A stretch of 64,000 bases of DNA from Micromussa lordhowensis (lineage: Eukaryota > Cnidaria > Anthozoa > Scleractinia > Lobophylliidae). A model generated the notes under the pieces. The model was not told the DNA's origin, searched no databases, and saw nothing but the letters and a program-made list of their open reading frames with translations. A program made the translations under genes and the position numbers. Positions 9,106-21,859 of the stretch are shown piece after piece. The DNA lies in contig OZ026608.1 of the NCBI GenBank assembly GCA_964020085.1, forward strand, positions 19,874,623 to 19,938,622, in the 5' to 3' direction. Every line of letters starts with the position of its first letter. Within the stretch, counting starts at the first letter, position 1.

Positions 9106-12100
9106 TTATTCTCTTGCAGTTTTCCCAGTGAATTGGTAAATAACCGATTCTTCTGTTTCGCCTTCTGTAACACGAACCTCTGTACGGCTTCGCAGTTCTA
9201 ATTTCTCGTGTTCCTCTGAGTTATCTGAAACGAAAACCAAAACAGTTGATACTTGTTCCCTAGCCGGCAGTACATGTGAATTTTGGGCCAGCGAGTTCAG
9301 ATATTCCCGTATCAAAGTGTTTAGGCCGCCATCTTGGATTGGGTGAGCAGTGAAGGGTTGAGGCGAGGGAAAACTCGTCCCAACTCTCCACGTTCTGCGC
9401 ACTCGCCACAAGCACTGCAGGCGAGCTACAGGCTACTTGTACCCAGACTGTTTAGAACAAACCACGACTGCGACGCCAAAGACAAAGGCAAGTAACCTGG
9501 ATCTACTTATCGGTTTAAGAATTTACTCCAGCTAAATGTGTGTTCAATTCTGAATATCATAACGAAAATTACTAAGGATTTTGTCATCGCACTTTCTTGT
9601 TTTTTAGAAGCGTGGCAAAGGAGGTGTCTGTGAGACTCAAGCCCCGTCCAAACTGCGCCGGAAGAATTTGAAAACCGAGGTTTCGCTCTGAAAACGCATC
9701 AAATGTTTTCCGTCCACACTACGTCGGAGGAATTTAAAAACGCAACAATCACCAGCCAAGGAAATCACATGACTATCGTGACTACATCGTCTACAAAAGC
9801 TTCTTTTGCAAATGTTCTCCATCGACACAAAAACGAAAAGCGGGCATTTTCGAATTCCGCCGGTTTGAAGGGCGTTTCCGAAAAACTCCGTTTTCGCGTC
9901 GGAAAAGTGTGGAGGGTACGCCTAACCGTAGAAATAAAGCTGCGTTTTCAGATTCCTCCAGCGTAGGGGCCTGAGCAGGAGTTGTTTTGAACGAGCATAG
10001 CATGAATGAAACAAAAAAAAAACATTTGTTTTTCTGTGGCGGTTAAGAATCTTTTACAGGATATTCTTGAGATCGTTACAGCAGGGTCCAACAGGACTCA
10101 GCAACACAAAACTAAAGTTAACGCAGTTGTGCGGGCGGACACGGAAGTTATTTACCTGTGGCTGGGACAGAGTGTGACGGTGCGTACAAAAAGACCACGG
10201 CAAACACGTAGGTATTCCACATACCATAGATTCCTGTGAACAAAGCACCTGTAAAAAGAAAGAAATAAATAAAAGTAATAAATTATACAAATATTAAACA
10301 AATTCAATAAATTTAAACAGAATTGAAATTAAAGCACTCCAGAACAACAACCAATCAGAGACGCTATGTAGAGCTACGTCATCAGTATCGGGTCCAGTTC
10401 CAACCTCGTTCTCAAGGGTACTTTCTCTACCTCAAAGAAGAGAGGGGACCCTGGGATCGAGTTTGGTTTCGGGTCCAGTCTTACGCGTCTGTCCAGCGGG
10501 AGAAGAATTTAGAACGTGAAAAAAGACATCTTGTTAAATGATTCAAAATCTATTTAACAAATTGACGTCAGTTTTTCATGTGTCTGTCCTGCTATTGATC
10601 ATAAATTTTCGTCATCACATTGTCAAAGTAGCTGTGGATCCGCAGACTACTTTGACAATGTGATGACGAAATTCATTGTCAATAACAGGACAGACTCATG
10701 AAAAACTGACATCAATTTGTTTTTTACGATAACAAATGGTCGAATTGCCCGCTCTCGCTCGCTGACGCGTCGCACGAATTTCAAATTCATGTGTCTGTCC
10801 GCATATTGACGATAAAAATTAACCAATGAGCGCGCGAGAATTTCTGCAGTTATCGTAAAATAGTGTATTTCTTACTTGAAATCTCCACAGTCGATTCCTC
10901 ATCTCCAAATTTCCACTGAGCCTCGTTCACACTGCTTATGATAAAGAACACCACAGTGAGCCCAGCGCACAGGACAGTGACCACCATCAGGAACTCAAAA
11001 CGGTAGATCAAGCCCTATAACGAAAGAAAGAACACAGCCTTCAATCATAGGTATTAAATTACAAAGGGAAAATCTGAACAACAGCTCCACGAGTCATAGA
11101 ATCAATTGGTGCAGCAGTCATCCTGTCAAATGAGGTTCCAGCTTTCGTGCACCCTATTCAATCCTCGTCGCCTTTCGTCAGTCCACGAAATCTCTCGTCA
11201 ACCCTCGTCAACTCTCGTGAACTCTGATCTGGTCAAATCCCGTTAACTCCGGTAAACCACCGTGAAATCTTGTCACCTCCCGTCAACCCTCGTCAACTTC
11301 CGTCAATCCTCAACATTTCTTGTCCACCCTTGACTCTCACTAAATCTGGTCAACTCCCGTCAACAAGTCAACTTTTGTCAACCCTTGTCAATGGTAAACG
11401 CTCGTCAACTCTCGACGTCAGCTCTCCTCAATTCTCCACAACTCTCGTCAACCGTCGTCAACTTTAGTCAATCCTCGTCAATTCTTGTCAACCCCCGTCA
11501 ACTCTCGACAATTCTCGTCAACCGTCGTCAATTCTCGTTCACCCTCATTTCTCGTCTACCTCGACAACTCACACGAACTCTTGTGGACCCACATCAACCC
11601 TCGTCAATCTTCGTCAACGTACCCCCGACAACTCTCGTCGACCCTCGTTAACTCTCTACAACTCTCGTTCTCATAAAAGTGTTCTCTTACCTGGTACTGA
11701 AGCTGTCTCGCGCGGGACATGGTCGGAATGGCAGCTCTCTTACCCCGGATGTTCCAGAACACTCTGAATATCATAACACAGAGAAACAGGAAGTACAAGC
11801 TTGCACAAACAGCAGCGAATATGATAAAGGCATACTGGATCAAGTTAAGAAAAAGAAACGAATATGGAAACCTTCAAAGACGGAGTTCAGTCTTTAGACG
11901 AGATATCTCCGGGAAAATCGTTTATAGAAGACTTCTTCCGCTATACTTCGTAGTAAGTTATTATCGCTAAATTTATCTTTCAAATGAACTTCATTATTCT
12001 TTGTGGAAAAATAAAGAGTAATATTACGATGGTCCATTACTCTTTGCTCTTGCTGAATTCTGAGAAATGTTTGAGTGTACAGTTTTCGTCTGTGGTTGCC

Positions 12101-15100
12101 AATGCAAGCAACAGGGAGCATTCTTAAAACTTCCTGTTGACAACACCTGGACAACTCGTCGTCCGTTTCTAAGGATACAGCCAATTTGCTTCCGAGTTTC
12201 GTCGCCCAGATAGTGTAGAATGGATTGTGCAGCTGATAGCCTCTGAAATAACAAACAAAATCACAAAATAATATGAATGCATGTACATTTAAGACAGTTT
12301 TTCATCAGTAAATTACTAAAATATCTCGCAACGAAAACCAAATCACTGAATTTAAATGAATGCCTTCAAACTATATGACATTTAGGGTGGATAGATGAGA
12401 AACGAAAAACAAATGCAGGAAAAAAATTTGAAATTCCTGCATAATATTTTGAAACAGTTTATAAAATTGATTTCCCCCCCCCCCCCCCCCTTCGTGTAAA
12501 AAACTGCGTTTGTGCGAAATTGGCGCGAAAACGTAGAAACGCGGAAAAATGGCGACCATGCATTAAGTCTTATATTGCTCAACGAATTGAGGAATTTCAA
12601 ATCTTCTAGTGTTTTTATACATGAATTAAAAGACGTTCAATATCGAACGGCTTCCGGAGAAGGAAGTTTGGAATACAGTCAGCAAGCGAAGAAGTCCTAA
12701 TGCCTCAAATCACTGAATCAAATGAACAGACAATAAACTTAATGCGGCAACGGAAGGTAAGCTATAGTAAGGCTCAAGACTTCATTTTTGACATATGCTG
12801 TCCAAAAGCGAACAAAAATGTAGGATAAGATTGTGAAAACCAAGATGATTGACTTGGAAAAATGTCAGCCCTGGAATAACATGAAAACAGTGATCATCGT
12901 AAAATCGAGCACAAAGTTTTGTTGAGTAGGAGTTCTAAACACAACTCTTCAATGTACTGTATCAATGTTTTTAATCAAAGAGGAAATGATTTCACGCTGC
13001 GATTGTCCACTATCTGAATAGCAATATTCAATTGTTCGTTGGCAAATATAAGCTACGAATCACAATATACAGTAAGCTTATTACATGTATTTTTAAACTA
13101 CCTACAGGCAAAGCGACAAACTGACGCCATCTTGAAAGAACGTTTTGTAAGCTTAATTATGGCGGCAAAGCATCAAAAGAGTCATCATATTGGAGCTAAG
13201 TATTCTCTTTTCTTTTAGCATCCGTTAAAGCATTGTAATTACAACATCGTTTACTTAAACAAGCTAAGGTACTCAATTTGTCTAAATATCCAGGGCTTCC
13301 AAGAAGCAATTTATGGCACACTAAAACAGAAGCCAGAGGATGAAATGCAAAAGAGTCAAAGACCTCATATTAAAGCAAAACACCAATGGTACTAAAAAGA
13401 AAATAATGATACAAAATTGAATTATAGTAATAATAAATATTGGATATCAAAAAGAAGAATATTCGAAGAATATACTAATCCATAAAAACTTTTTGACTAA
13501 CGCTTTAAAAGAATTACACTTGTTGCCTCACGAACGGAAAAGGGAAGGGAATTTCATGTTCCCACAACTCTATGAAAAAAGTGTATTTAAGAGCATTCGT
13601 TGCTGCATATCTCATCTTTGAGTTAACTTATCATTGTGTCTAAATGGATAGTGATCAGTTTCCTTATAGAAATCTACATAAGGTTCAACATCAATATCAA
13701 TTATTCCGTAAAGAGCTTTATATAGAGCTTTATACAAACATCTGCTAACAATCGCCTCTTTTCCAATGATAACAAATTTAATGAAATCATTATTATTATT
13801 AATCAAGCATGTGATCTGTGGGCCAGGTCTCAAATGGGGTATGGATTCGTCATTCAGGTAGGAAAGTGTTGATTTGTGGGCCAGGTCTGAAATAGTGTGC
13901 CAATTTGTGGGCCAGGTCTAAAATAGTGTGCCAATTTGTGGGCCAGGTCTAAAATAGTGTGCCATTTTGTGAGCCTGGTCTGAGTCAGGGTGTCGATTTT
14001 GGTATCGATTTGTGTTTCATGCCAGTGTTGATTTGCGATTCTGGTCTGAAATAGTGTCAACTTGTGGTTCAGGCCTGAAACAGGGTGTCAATTTGTGGGC
14101 CAGGTCTAAAACAGCCTAGGGTAATTTGTGGTTCAGATCTGAAATAGGATTTCAATTTGTGGGTCAGATCTAAATTTGGGTATATGTACACAGAACAATA
14201 TTCTGATCTGAAACTGAGTAAGGGTTTAAAGAGGTACACACCCACCAAATGTTTCAATGGGCACTGTACACCCTCCACCCACCCTCTCTATAACATCATG
14301 AATGGACATACAGTACCTCTCGCACAAGTCAAAAACAAGTAATGACAAGCATCCAAATCCAATTGCACCAATCTGCCGCCAGTAAGTTTTAAGTCTGTTT
14401 CTTTCAGGTTGGTCCTATTACAAACATACCAGTAGGCCAGACATCAGAGCAAAATCACAAAATGCAAGCTTAAATTGAACATTTTTCCACCTAAATGTTC
14501 AGGATTCTTTTTATGTTAGTACTGTAAGAATTGCATAATTTAGTGCATCAACACAACGCTGTTTGGAAATTACACTACAATGTACATAGTACTATGGAAT
14601 GGCTGCCATGTTGGTTATGGCATCCCATGTCCAGATGGGATGTCAAGACCTATGATGTAAATCAGCACTGTTGAACATGAGTTCCAAATTATTTAGAAAA
14701 TCTGTGCTTCTTTTCCTTCCAAAATGATCATGATAGTTTTCTGATCACCAAATAAATTTCTTATTAACCTCAATGTGATTTTTCAATCTCATGACATAAT
14801 CAGTTAGTTTGAGGTGCAGTGGCCTCATGGTTAGTGTACTCGAGTCTGGAGCAAGCAGTCTGGGTTCATCCAGGGGGAAGTAGAAATACTCCTGGCCACT
14901 TCATGCTACTGAAACCAGGAAAAGCTCTAGCCTGATGGGCCACTTGGCTTGTATGCAGACTTCACCTTTAACTTTACCTAACATAATCAATCCCTTGAAC
15001 AAGTAAGACCTCAGGTCTATATTATACCTACCACTAGATGCTCGCCAGTGAAGATTATCCAAAAGCACATGAGCATTCCGTAGAACAATCCTTGACGAAT

Positions 15101-18100
15101 GTCAGAAAACAGTAACATGAATGGCATATTTAACCACAAGGTCAGCCACTCAAAAGGAACTGAAAACATAATAACTTGTTATTAATCACTATTCATGAAT
15201 AAGAGGTTTTAACAGTGTATGAAACACTACAGTCAACTCTCCGCTAACGCACACTCTTGTAAGCAGAAGCTCTACTTACGGACACTGTTTTCAAATAACC
15301 CCTTTTTACTTTTTCACCTATTTTCTTACAGGACACACCGGTAATTCTCATAAGCGGACAGCTCTACTAACAGCACTTTTTCCAATTTCTGAGGGTGTTT
15401 GCTTACGGGAGAGTTGACTGTATCTTTCTCATTTCCCTCTAAAACATTTCAATTTTGCAAACATTGAAATCATCTGTTATAAAACTTACAGTTCATGAAT
15501 GCAGTGGTAAAACCCAAAGCAAAAAGCGCCCTGCAAAGATTAAAAAAAAACAAGACTAATTTAATTTTTTGATGTTGTTGTTTTCAACAAAAAAACTGCA
15601 AAAAACCTACTTCAGTCTATGATTGTATTACAGTATGAACTAAAGTAGTATTTATTAATAACAAAGTAAAAAGGAGATTAAGGAAACTTTATCATGATTT
15701 GATTGGTTCATTTTGACCCTAAATTTTGAGTGGCTATTGACACCTTTAGTTTTTGTTTGACGGTGTTGTAAGTTTTCAAGGTACATGAAAATGTTTGACG
15801 TAAAAATAATAATTCAATTTGCCACCAAGGATGGGATGAAAGAACTCGGAAGGTGGTAGGTAGTATTGGTAGCTTTCATTTTTTTTTGTAGAATTATCCT
15901 TTCAGACGCTTTAATATTATTTGTCTGTTTTTGAAAAAGATTGGCACTCCTTGTTCTCAACTGAGTCTGTTTGATCCGTCAGTTTCCTTCCAAGGGCCCA
16001 AGTTCAAGAAAATACAGAGTAAAAAGCATGTCTAACAATTCACATTTTATGCTTCATGTTTAATACAATCACTTTGAATAAAAAGATGAAAGTAACTTAC
16101 TTTTCAAGGAGCACAGGAGCTCTCCTTAGACCTTTGACCCTCTTAGCGAACCAAATAAGTATTACTATACTGAGTGGTCCAACAATTGTCTTGATTGTAA
16201 ACCACATCTTGGTGAAACCTCCATTTTGATGAATTTCCTAAAAAAAATAATTTAAATAAATGTACATAATTTTTAGAGGTTTCATGAAGGGTTGGGGGCA
16301 CCAAGCAAATTGACCGACTGTGAGGACGATTTTGCCCGATTTGGTCCATGCTACAGAAATGGAGATAAGATCTGGCCTGATGGGCCACCTTGGCTCGTAT
16401 GCAGAATTTAATCTGTAACTCAATTAAAACAGAGAGTATAGTACTTTTTCCATTTTTAAACTAAAACAGAGAGTTTTCCCGTGTCTTTTAGAAATGTTTA
16501 AACTGCAAGGAAGAGATCACAAAATCACCCAGGGCAAATTCTCTTTTCTGGTGCAAAGATATGAATACCATATGTCAACAACTCAAACTAGTTCTAGGTT
16601 TCTTGGACATCTTTACAAAATCAAATTTTAGCACTGCTTTCTTATAAGGGTGGTTTTCTGCTCGCTGAGACAAATGACAAATGAAGTGGAAAACATTTTT
16701 CTCACACACGGCTGGGAGTCTGAGTACAAATGTATGGGATTTCAGGTCACATGGCGTGTACAAGGTGTAGTTGCCTGATATGCTCCACCCACCCAAGAAG
16801 TATTTTTTCAGTCTATCAAGTTGCAGTGAATTTATTCTCTAGCCACTTTTGTGCCGTGGTAAGACAGTTGTTATTATGTTAATTACTAATTATAAAGGTC
16901 AGGCTGTGTGGTTCGGCTTCGCATGGCTCCCAGTGGTGTGGAAGAAAGTACTTTCTGAATGAGTATAGATCGATATATGGACTGACTTTACATCTTTTTA
17001 ACTCACCACAAAGTTGAATTCAGATATTTTTCCAATTTTGTTATTCCACTGTTTAGCCGGGAGTCTTATATTGACCAGGTATTCTTCATAATGTACGCTG
17101 CCTATTTCAAAGAAGGGGATCTCCTCGCAATCGTAGTAACCATCATCAGCCCCAGACTACATTATTTTAAACAAACCAAATAATAAAAGTAACATTACAG
17201 CAACATCTGATCCGAACAACAATAATTTTTACTTTTAAAAGCAACAGAGCACTCATGTAAACATGAGAGGGGTTCGGAAATTCAAGACAGTTATATGCAA
17301 ACCCGAGATGCAGTTGAGGGTTTGCATAACTTTCAAGAATTCTCCTAACCTCCTTACATACTGTCATCTAAACACACCTATTGAACCATTGCAAGTAGTA
17401 TCTTGGTTTTTTTATAATTTTGCAATATCAAACTTCATTCCAATTAGAATTACCATTGCCACAATGTAAATAGCTCATCACTGCAGAAGCCAAAACAGTA
17501 CTGTTTTATTTCTGAGGAAACAGAAAAGCTTGGCATGCTCTTCCTGGATGAACTACTTCAACCACAGCCCACTTAAGTTGATTTCAATGAAGTGACCAAT
17601 AAAATTGCACCCCAGTATTTCACATTTTTTTCAGTTGGAACTGTTGGTATATTATATTGAGATCAAGTCCATTGAGTGATTGATGTTATTTTTGGAAATA
17701 TGGATTGAAAAAAATTTTTTTTTTGGTTGATTGAAAGGCTGAAAGGATTCAGTAATCATTTGAAGTTGTCCTTCAGTAGCAATATATTGGGTGGAATCCC
17801 AGACCATGCCATAGAGCGGCGAGAGCTTGGAATTAAAAGAATAAGTAGCTCAAGGTCTCAGTCAAACCATGTATTAATTTTAATCACCGAAGAGATTGTT
17901 CAGTAATAATTACTGAAAAAAAATAGTGCGAACAGCTTATTTATTTATTTGTTTTTTTAGTTTGCAATAGAACATTTCCAACCATTAATTCTTGGAAGAA
18001 AGAGTTGATCAGCAATTGTTTTTTTAGTTTGCAATAGAACATTTCCAACCATTAATTCTTGGAAGAAAGAGTTGATCAGTAATAATTACTGATCAACTCT

Positions 18101-21100
18101 TTCTTCCAAGAATTAATGGTTGGAAATGTTCTATTGCAAACTAAAAAAACAAATAAATAAATAAGCTGTTCGCACTATTTTTCAGCAATATATTCACCTG
18201 TGACTTAGTAAAGTGGCAGACAAGTGACCTGTTTTCACGAGCTTCAGCCAACTTTTCCCAGGTTCCATTTGTTGCAGTTCTGTACGCCATTCTGGCATCA
18301 AATGTAAATGTTGGTGATTCTTTTGTTTCTTGATCTAGAACAGAGTAATAATGTTATCATTGCCCTTAACCAATAGCAAAACCTTAACATAATCATTGCT
18401 GTAACAGCTTATCCACATGTTCATTCTGTCACTGCATGATGCAAATTTCATAACAATTGCAGCATTTTGCTTTATATTTTAACTAATGGGTTGTAATTAG
18501 GGTCTAAGGGGGATTGACAGTCCAGAATGGAAAAATAAACTGGGGGAGTTTTCCTCACAAGTTTCACCTAAACCCCTAGGAAAATTATTATTTAGACTAG
18601 TAGTAATCAAAGATTAGGAGTACGTTCTCCGCCTGTGATAATAGCTGTCTGTTGCTGAAATCATTATCTTTATGTGAACGGCTGAAGTTTTACAGTATCT
18701 CGAGAACACAATTACTTCATTCTTTTTACAATTAATCCACCTCATTGAAACAGGGTTGACCTTACCAGGAAACCGGGATATATGAAATTATTTCTTACAA
18801 AAATATCTCAGTAAATATACAATTGAACTTTTCCATAATGGAGGAATATGGAAAGTGAACGTTGAAGGAAGGTGGCCATTATGGGGAGGTAGGCGGGACA
18901 TGATATGGCACCTGTTTTTTCAAGGAAGCAACATTTTTCCAAAAATTGCTTGTTCTTATACATGTAGCATACTTGTAAATCAAAATGTATCAATAAAACA
19001 GAAACTTAGCAGATACGGAGATCAATGAAGCATGATATAGATCAAGTTTGGTGGTGACCTTTCATAACAAAAAGTGGAGTTTTATATACACGGTTCGTCA
19101 GTCCTTGATTAACTGGCCATTGTCAAGAGGTTAGTTTGGCAGCTGGGAAGTGTTTCAGTGGCCTTTGCTGCAGTGGAGAGACTGTTCGCCAGGACCAAGA
19201 AACTGGCCATTGCAGAGAGGTGGCCGTCAACGGAAGTTCAACTGTACTCACACATACCTATACTGTTAATAATTGTATGATACGTTTACTAACCTATTTC
19301 ATAATGATATTCTGGCGTGTATTCAATTTCCAATCTGACTGATGTGGCGATGAACTGAAACCAGCGAGTCATAGTAAGACCAGGATGGGGAAAGCGAATG
19401 GAAAAGATAATTTGGTCAGGTCGAATGTGCGCTGGATCACTTTCTGCTTCTTTCAAGTTATTGAGTCGGTGACACGATAATGGGTCATAAAAGGCATCCA
19501 ACTTGTTATAAGGTGCAACACAAAGGTTTGCAATGTGCGACGTAGCAGACGTTGGGGCTGGAGCTGAAAAGTATAAAATAACGTCACTCAGTAGCTAGAG
19601 CAGAAAGCAGGTCGTAATAAGTAACGTTTATCGCTCACTCTCAAATAGTCAACAACAAGGGGTTTAGACAAACAAGTCTATCGAGTCAGAATCGACAGCT
19701 ATAAACTAGGCTAGTATATGACATCAGAAACTGTCAGTCAATAGACCCCTTCCTTCTGGGAGGGAGAATCTGATTGGTTGAAATTGACACTGAAGGTATC
19801 CAACCTCCTCTACTCTGAGATTGAAGTGTGAGACCAAATGCAATGACACCTGCAAGAGCTTGAACCCAGACCACTCGATATGGAGACTAGCACATTAACC
19901 ATTAGAGCACTGTGTCCCCCCCCCCCCCCCCATGGCAACATCTTTAAGCACGTTGAGTTAATCCTTAACCTTAAAGCTACATTATTATATCTCTCAATTA
20001 CAATCCGCAGTGATTGGGGTCAATTTAGCAGGCTGTAATCTACTGAACAGCCAGCTAAAATTTAAAGCCGTTTTTCTTGCCAAAATATTTCTTGATTTAT
20101 CACCAAGTGTTCTTGATTTTTATAGCAAGTAAAAGTTAAAAATTTTCTTTTACTTTAAATTGTGTATTATAACATTGTAACGACTTAACAACGATTTCAA
20201 ATTGACTTGTTTTGCTTTTGACATGCATCAGAAATTTGAAGCCATACCACATGAATAGAAATTGTTCAGAAATACAGTAGAGATATGATAAATATCTTAC
20301 TGACCTCATCTTCTTGGTTTGTACTGTAAGTTACGGATCCTTGATTTATGGCCCAGGCACTTCAGCCATAAATCAAAGGGGAAAAACTTGGTCTGTAACT
20401 GACAGTGCGGACCTCAAACTCCGTTAGTAAGAGGCAATGGGTGCTTACCATTTAGCCAAAAACTCTGCAAATTTCAGTTGAAAATCAAATGGAACAGCAA
20501 TCTGTTCAGAACATGATTGTGGACTGTAGACTACCTCCAGAGGTAGTGCACTTTTTCTGTCTGGAACAGAATAGCAGAAACGTCTGTACCATTTGCTACA
20601 TTTTCCAGTTCCTCAGCAGCCAAAAACAATAACAGGAAATCAAATTGTAAATGGTAAGTGCAATCTGGTTTGGTTGGTTTGCTGATTTTGGAAAAATCCT
20701 TACCATTATTCAACAGTCCTCCCAACCGGTTTATTCTGACAAATGGTAAGCACCCAGTTATTTTCATAGTACTTCTCTTTGCCCGAGTGCAGAACTAAGT
20801 ACTGGTGAATATATTTGCTTGGCCATCCAGGCACGCCAGCTAGAAATATGTGCACTACTTTAATAACATACACCACATGTTTCAGTCTGTTATGAACTCT
20901 ACAAATACGCGTTTACATATTGCCGTTGAAATTTTTACTTGCATTTTATAAGCCCCTGATATCAGACCTGCAGATAACTCTTTAATTAATTAGGCAATAC
21001 ATAATTTTGCTTATCACCCACTCAGGCATGGAGAAAACTAATCACACCAAAACACCGCAGACTGCTACAAATGAAAAGAGGTTATTGTACTACGATCAAA

Positions 21101-21859
21101 ACAAATCACTAATTTCACTAAGAGTTAATTACAACCATCATTGAAAAGCCGAAACATAATTTTGCCGCCCTCGCAATTCGATCGATAATCAGTTGCGATA
21201 GCTCGATGTTGTTCTAAGGTGTCCTGGGTAGTGAACCACATTTAATTTCCACTTGATCAACAATTCGATTTTCACAACAACGGCTCGTTCACAATATTTC
21301 ACCCAAGAATAACTGATCTGGGTCAAGACCTTAGCGCTCTGAAATACTCATGGCACGATTATCCTAATCATTCACATGTTCTACGAATTATTTCACCTCC
21401 TTCTGTTTCGAGCATTACATTAGATTGTAAGAGAATTTCGTTGTGTATATTCCAATCCATGTTTGATGGATCAACACTTACTATTAACACTTACTGTCAA
21501 AGTATTCTCTTCACCAACCACTCGAGTAATTAAAATCGATACTGGCAGTGATTCAGCGGAAAGAATCATCTGTAATATGTCTTTTATTTCACAGAAACGG
21601 TAAGTTCTCGGAAAATAACTCGAGCAAGCAACGTTACAAATTGTTTTGTTAGAATGTCAAGACGGGAATCAAATACAACAGCCGAACATTTTTTCCATAA
21701 AACTGCATCGTAAGCCGCATATTTTCACATCAAAATCATTGACTTTTGCTACTCACCTATTTTCCCTCCGACAGCGAAAAATGTCGCCAAAATGCCTACC
21801 AAGAGAAGCGCGAACGCTAACAATTGTCGCAGACTCAATGTCTCCAAGATAACAGCCAT
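9106..21859 (-). CDS. WLS: Wntless (WLS/Evi/GPR177), 13 coding exons, apparent frameshift in exon 3
   Basis: Wntless is a multi-pass Golgi/plasma-membrane protein that binds lipid-modified Wnt and carries it to the cell surface. Coding exons, 5' to 3' on the minus strand: 21859-21757, 19563-19294, 18335-18198, 17156-17007, 16237-16101, 15530-15490, 15159-15032, 14414-14317, 12242-12179, 11834-11691, 11014-10876, 10248-10156, 9224-9106. All have GT/AG borders and fitting phases except exon 3. Signs of identity: the N-terminal signal anchor after [34 protein letters not shown] in the lumenal domain, [80 protein letters not shown] and [15 protein letters not shown]. The tail ends [12 protein letters not shown]...GKTARE. 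Removing one extra base in exon 3 gives 540 residues, against 541 in human. That base (T run at 18298-18301) breaks the frame; see the findings. Confidence 0.95.
9641..9970. mobile_element. Repeat element with inverted ends in WLS intron 12
   Basis: The left end reads 'gccccgtccaaactgcgccg' and the right end is a diverged complement ending 'cagcgtaggggc'. Inside are several copies of a CG-rich phrase around 'cgttttcgaattccgccgg'. Fragments of the same family occur near 1712-1805 and 41917-42140. No coding frame. Confidence 0.55.
10548..10860. mobile_element. Foldback element, family A (copy 2) in WLS intron 11
   Basis: Best preserved copy of the family at 3358-3655. The arms contain 'acgtcagtttttcatgtgtc' and its complement and meet near 10638. 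It ends 16 bp from the WLS exon 11 donor. Confidence 0.75.
11150..11670. repeat. 10-bp minisatellite in WLS intron 10
   Basis: About 500 bp of imperfect tandem copies of a unit close to 'cctcgtcaac' (variants tctcgtcaac, cccgtcaac, cctcgtcaat). It ends roughly 20 bp from the exon 10 donor. On the transcribed (minus) strand it is purine-rich. It yields long open frames by chance because the unit lacks stops. Confidence 0.9.
12474..12490. repeat. Poly-C tract
   Basis: Seventeen C in a row in WLS intron 8. Similar homopolymer C or G tracts occur at 19916-19932, 28131-28145, 33995-34008 and 49700-49715. Confidence 0.9.
13815..14175. repeat. ~31-bp minisatellite in WLS intron 8
   Basis: Imperfect tandem copies of a unit of about 31 bp containing 'tttgtgggccaggtctaaaa'. 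About ten copies are visible, the central ones nearly identical and the outer ones decayed. It lies about 140 bp downstream (transcript sense) of the exon 8 donor. Confidence 0.85.
14812..14960 (+). mobile_element. tRNA-derived SINE, internally deleted
   Basis: The box A region ('tggcctcatggttagtgtac') is followed, after a deletion, by the 3' part with 'gggaagtagaaatactcct' and 'ggccacttggcttgtatg'. The same family is complete at 30583-30872 and 51346-51632. Confidence 0.75.
15230..15422. mobile_element. Foldback MITE, family E (copy 1) in WLS intron 6
   Basis: Terminal inverted repeats begin 'agtcaactctccgctaac' and end 'gggagagttgactgt'; inside are 'cttacggacactgttttca' and 'ctcataagcggacagctct'. 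Other copies: 38107-38255, 40586-40718, 41515-41692, and a fragment at 39064-39105. Confidence 0.8.
16352..16416 (+). mobile_element. SINE 3' fragment in WLS intron 4
   Basis: Only the 3' end of the tRNA-derived SINE is present ('tggcctgatgggccaccttg' onward). It lies beside exon 5 of WLS. Confidence 0.6.
17255..17360. mobile_element. Small palindromic element related to family C
   Basis: Arms 'gttatatgcaaacccgag' and 'gagggtttgcataact' form a hairpin flanked by degenerate copies of the 'gagaattctcc' edge seen at 6950-7010. It sits about 100 bp from exon 4 of WLS. Confidence 0.5.
17901..18185. repeat. Large near-perfect palindrome plus direct duplication in WLS intron 3
   Basis: A unit of about 100 bp (17913-18012) is followed by a partial direct copy (18014-18086) and then by an almost exact inverted copy (18089-18185). 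A 15-bp self-complementary phrase, cagtaataattactg, marks both the left border (17901-17915) and the hinge (18077-18091). Arm identity looks near total, which implies recent origin. The right arm stops 12 bp before the exon 3 donor (18197). Confidence 0.9.
20438..20756. mobile_element. MITE-like element, family F, in WLS intron 1
   Basis: Ends are inverted repeats 'tgggtgcttaccattt' and 'aaatggtaagcaccca'. The internal sequence also has partial self-complementarity ('ttaccattattcaacag'). No transposase frame. Confidence 0.75.

Noticed and set aside
11270..11676. Several overlapping plus-strand open frames rich in Val, Asn, Arg and Gln
   Set aside because: They are produced by the 10-bp minisatellite, which happens to lack stop codons.
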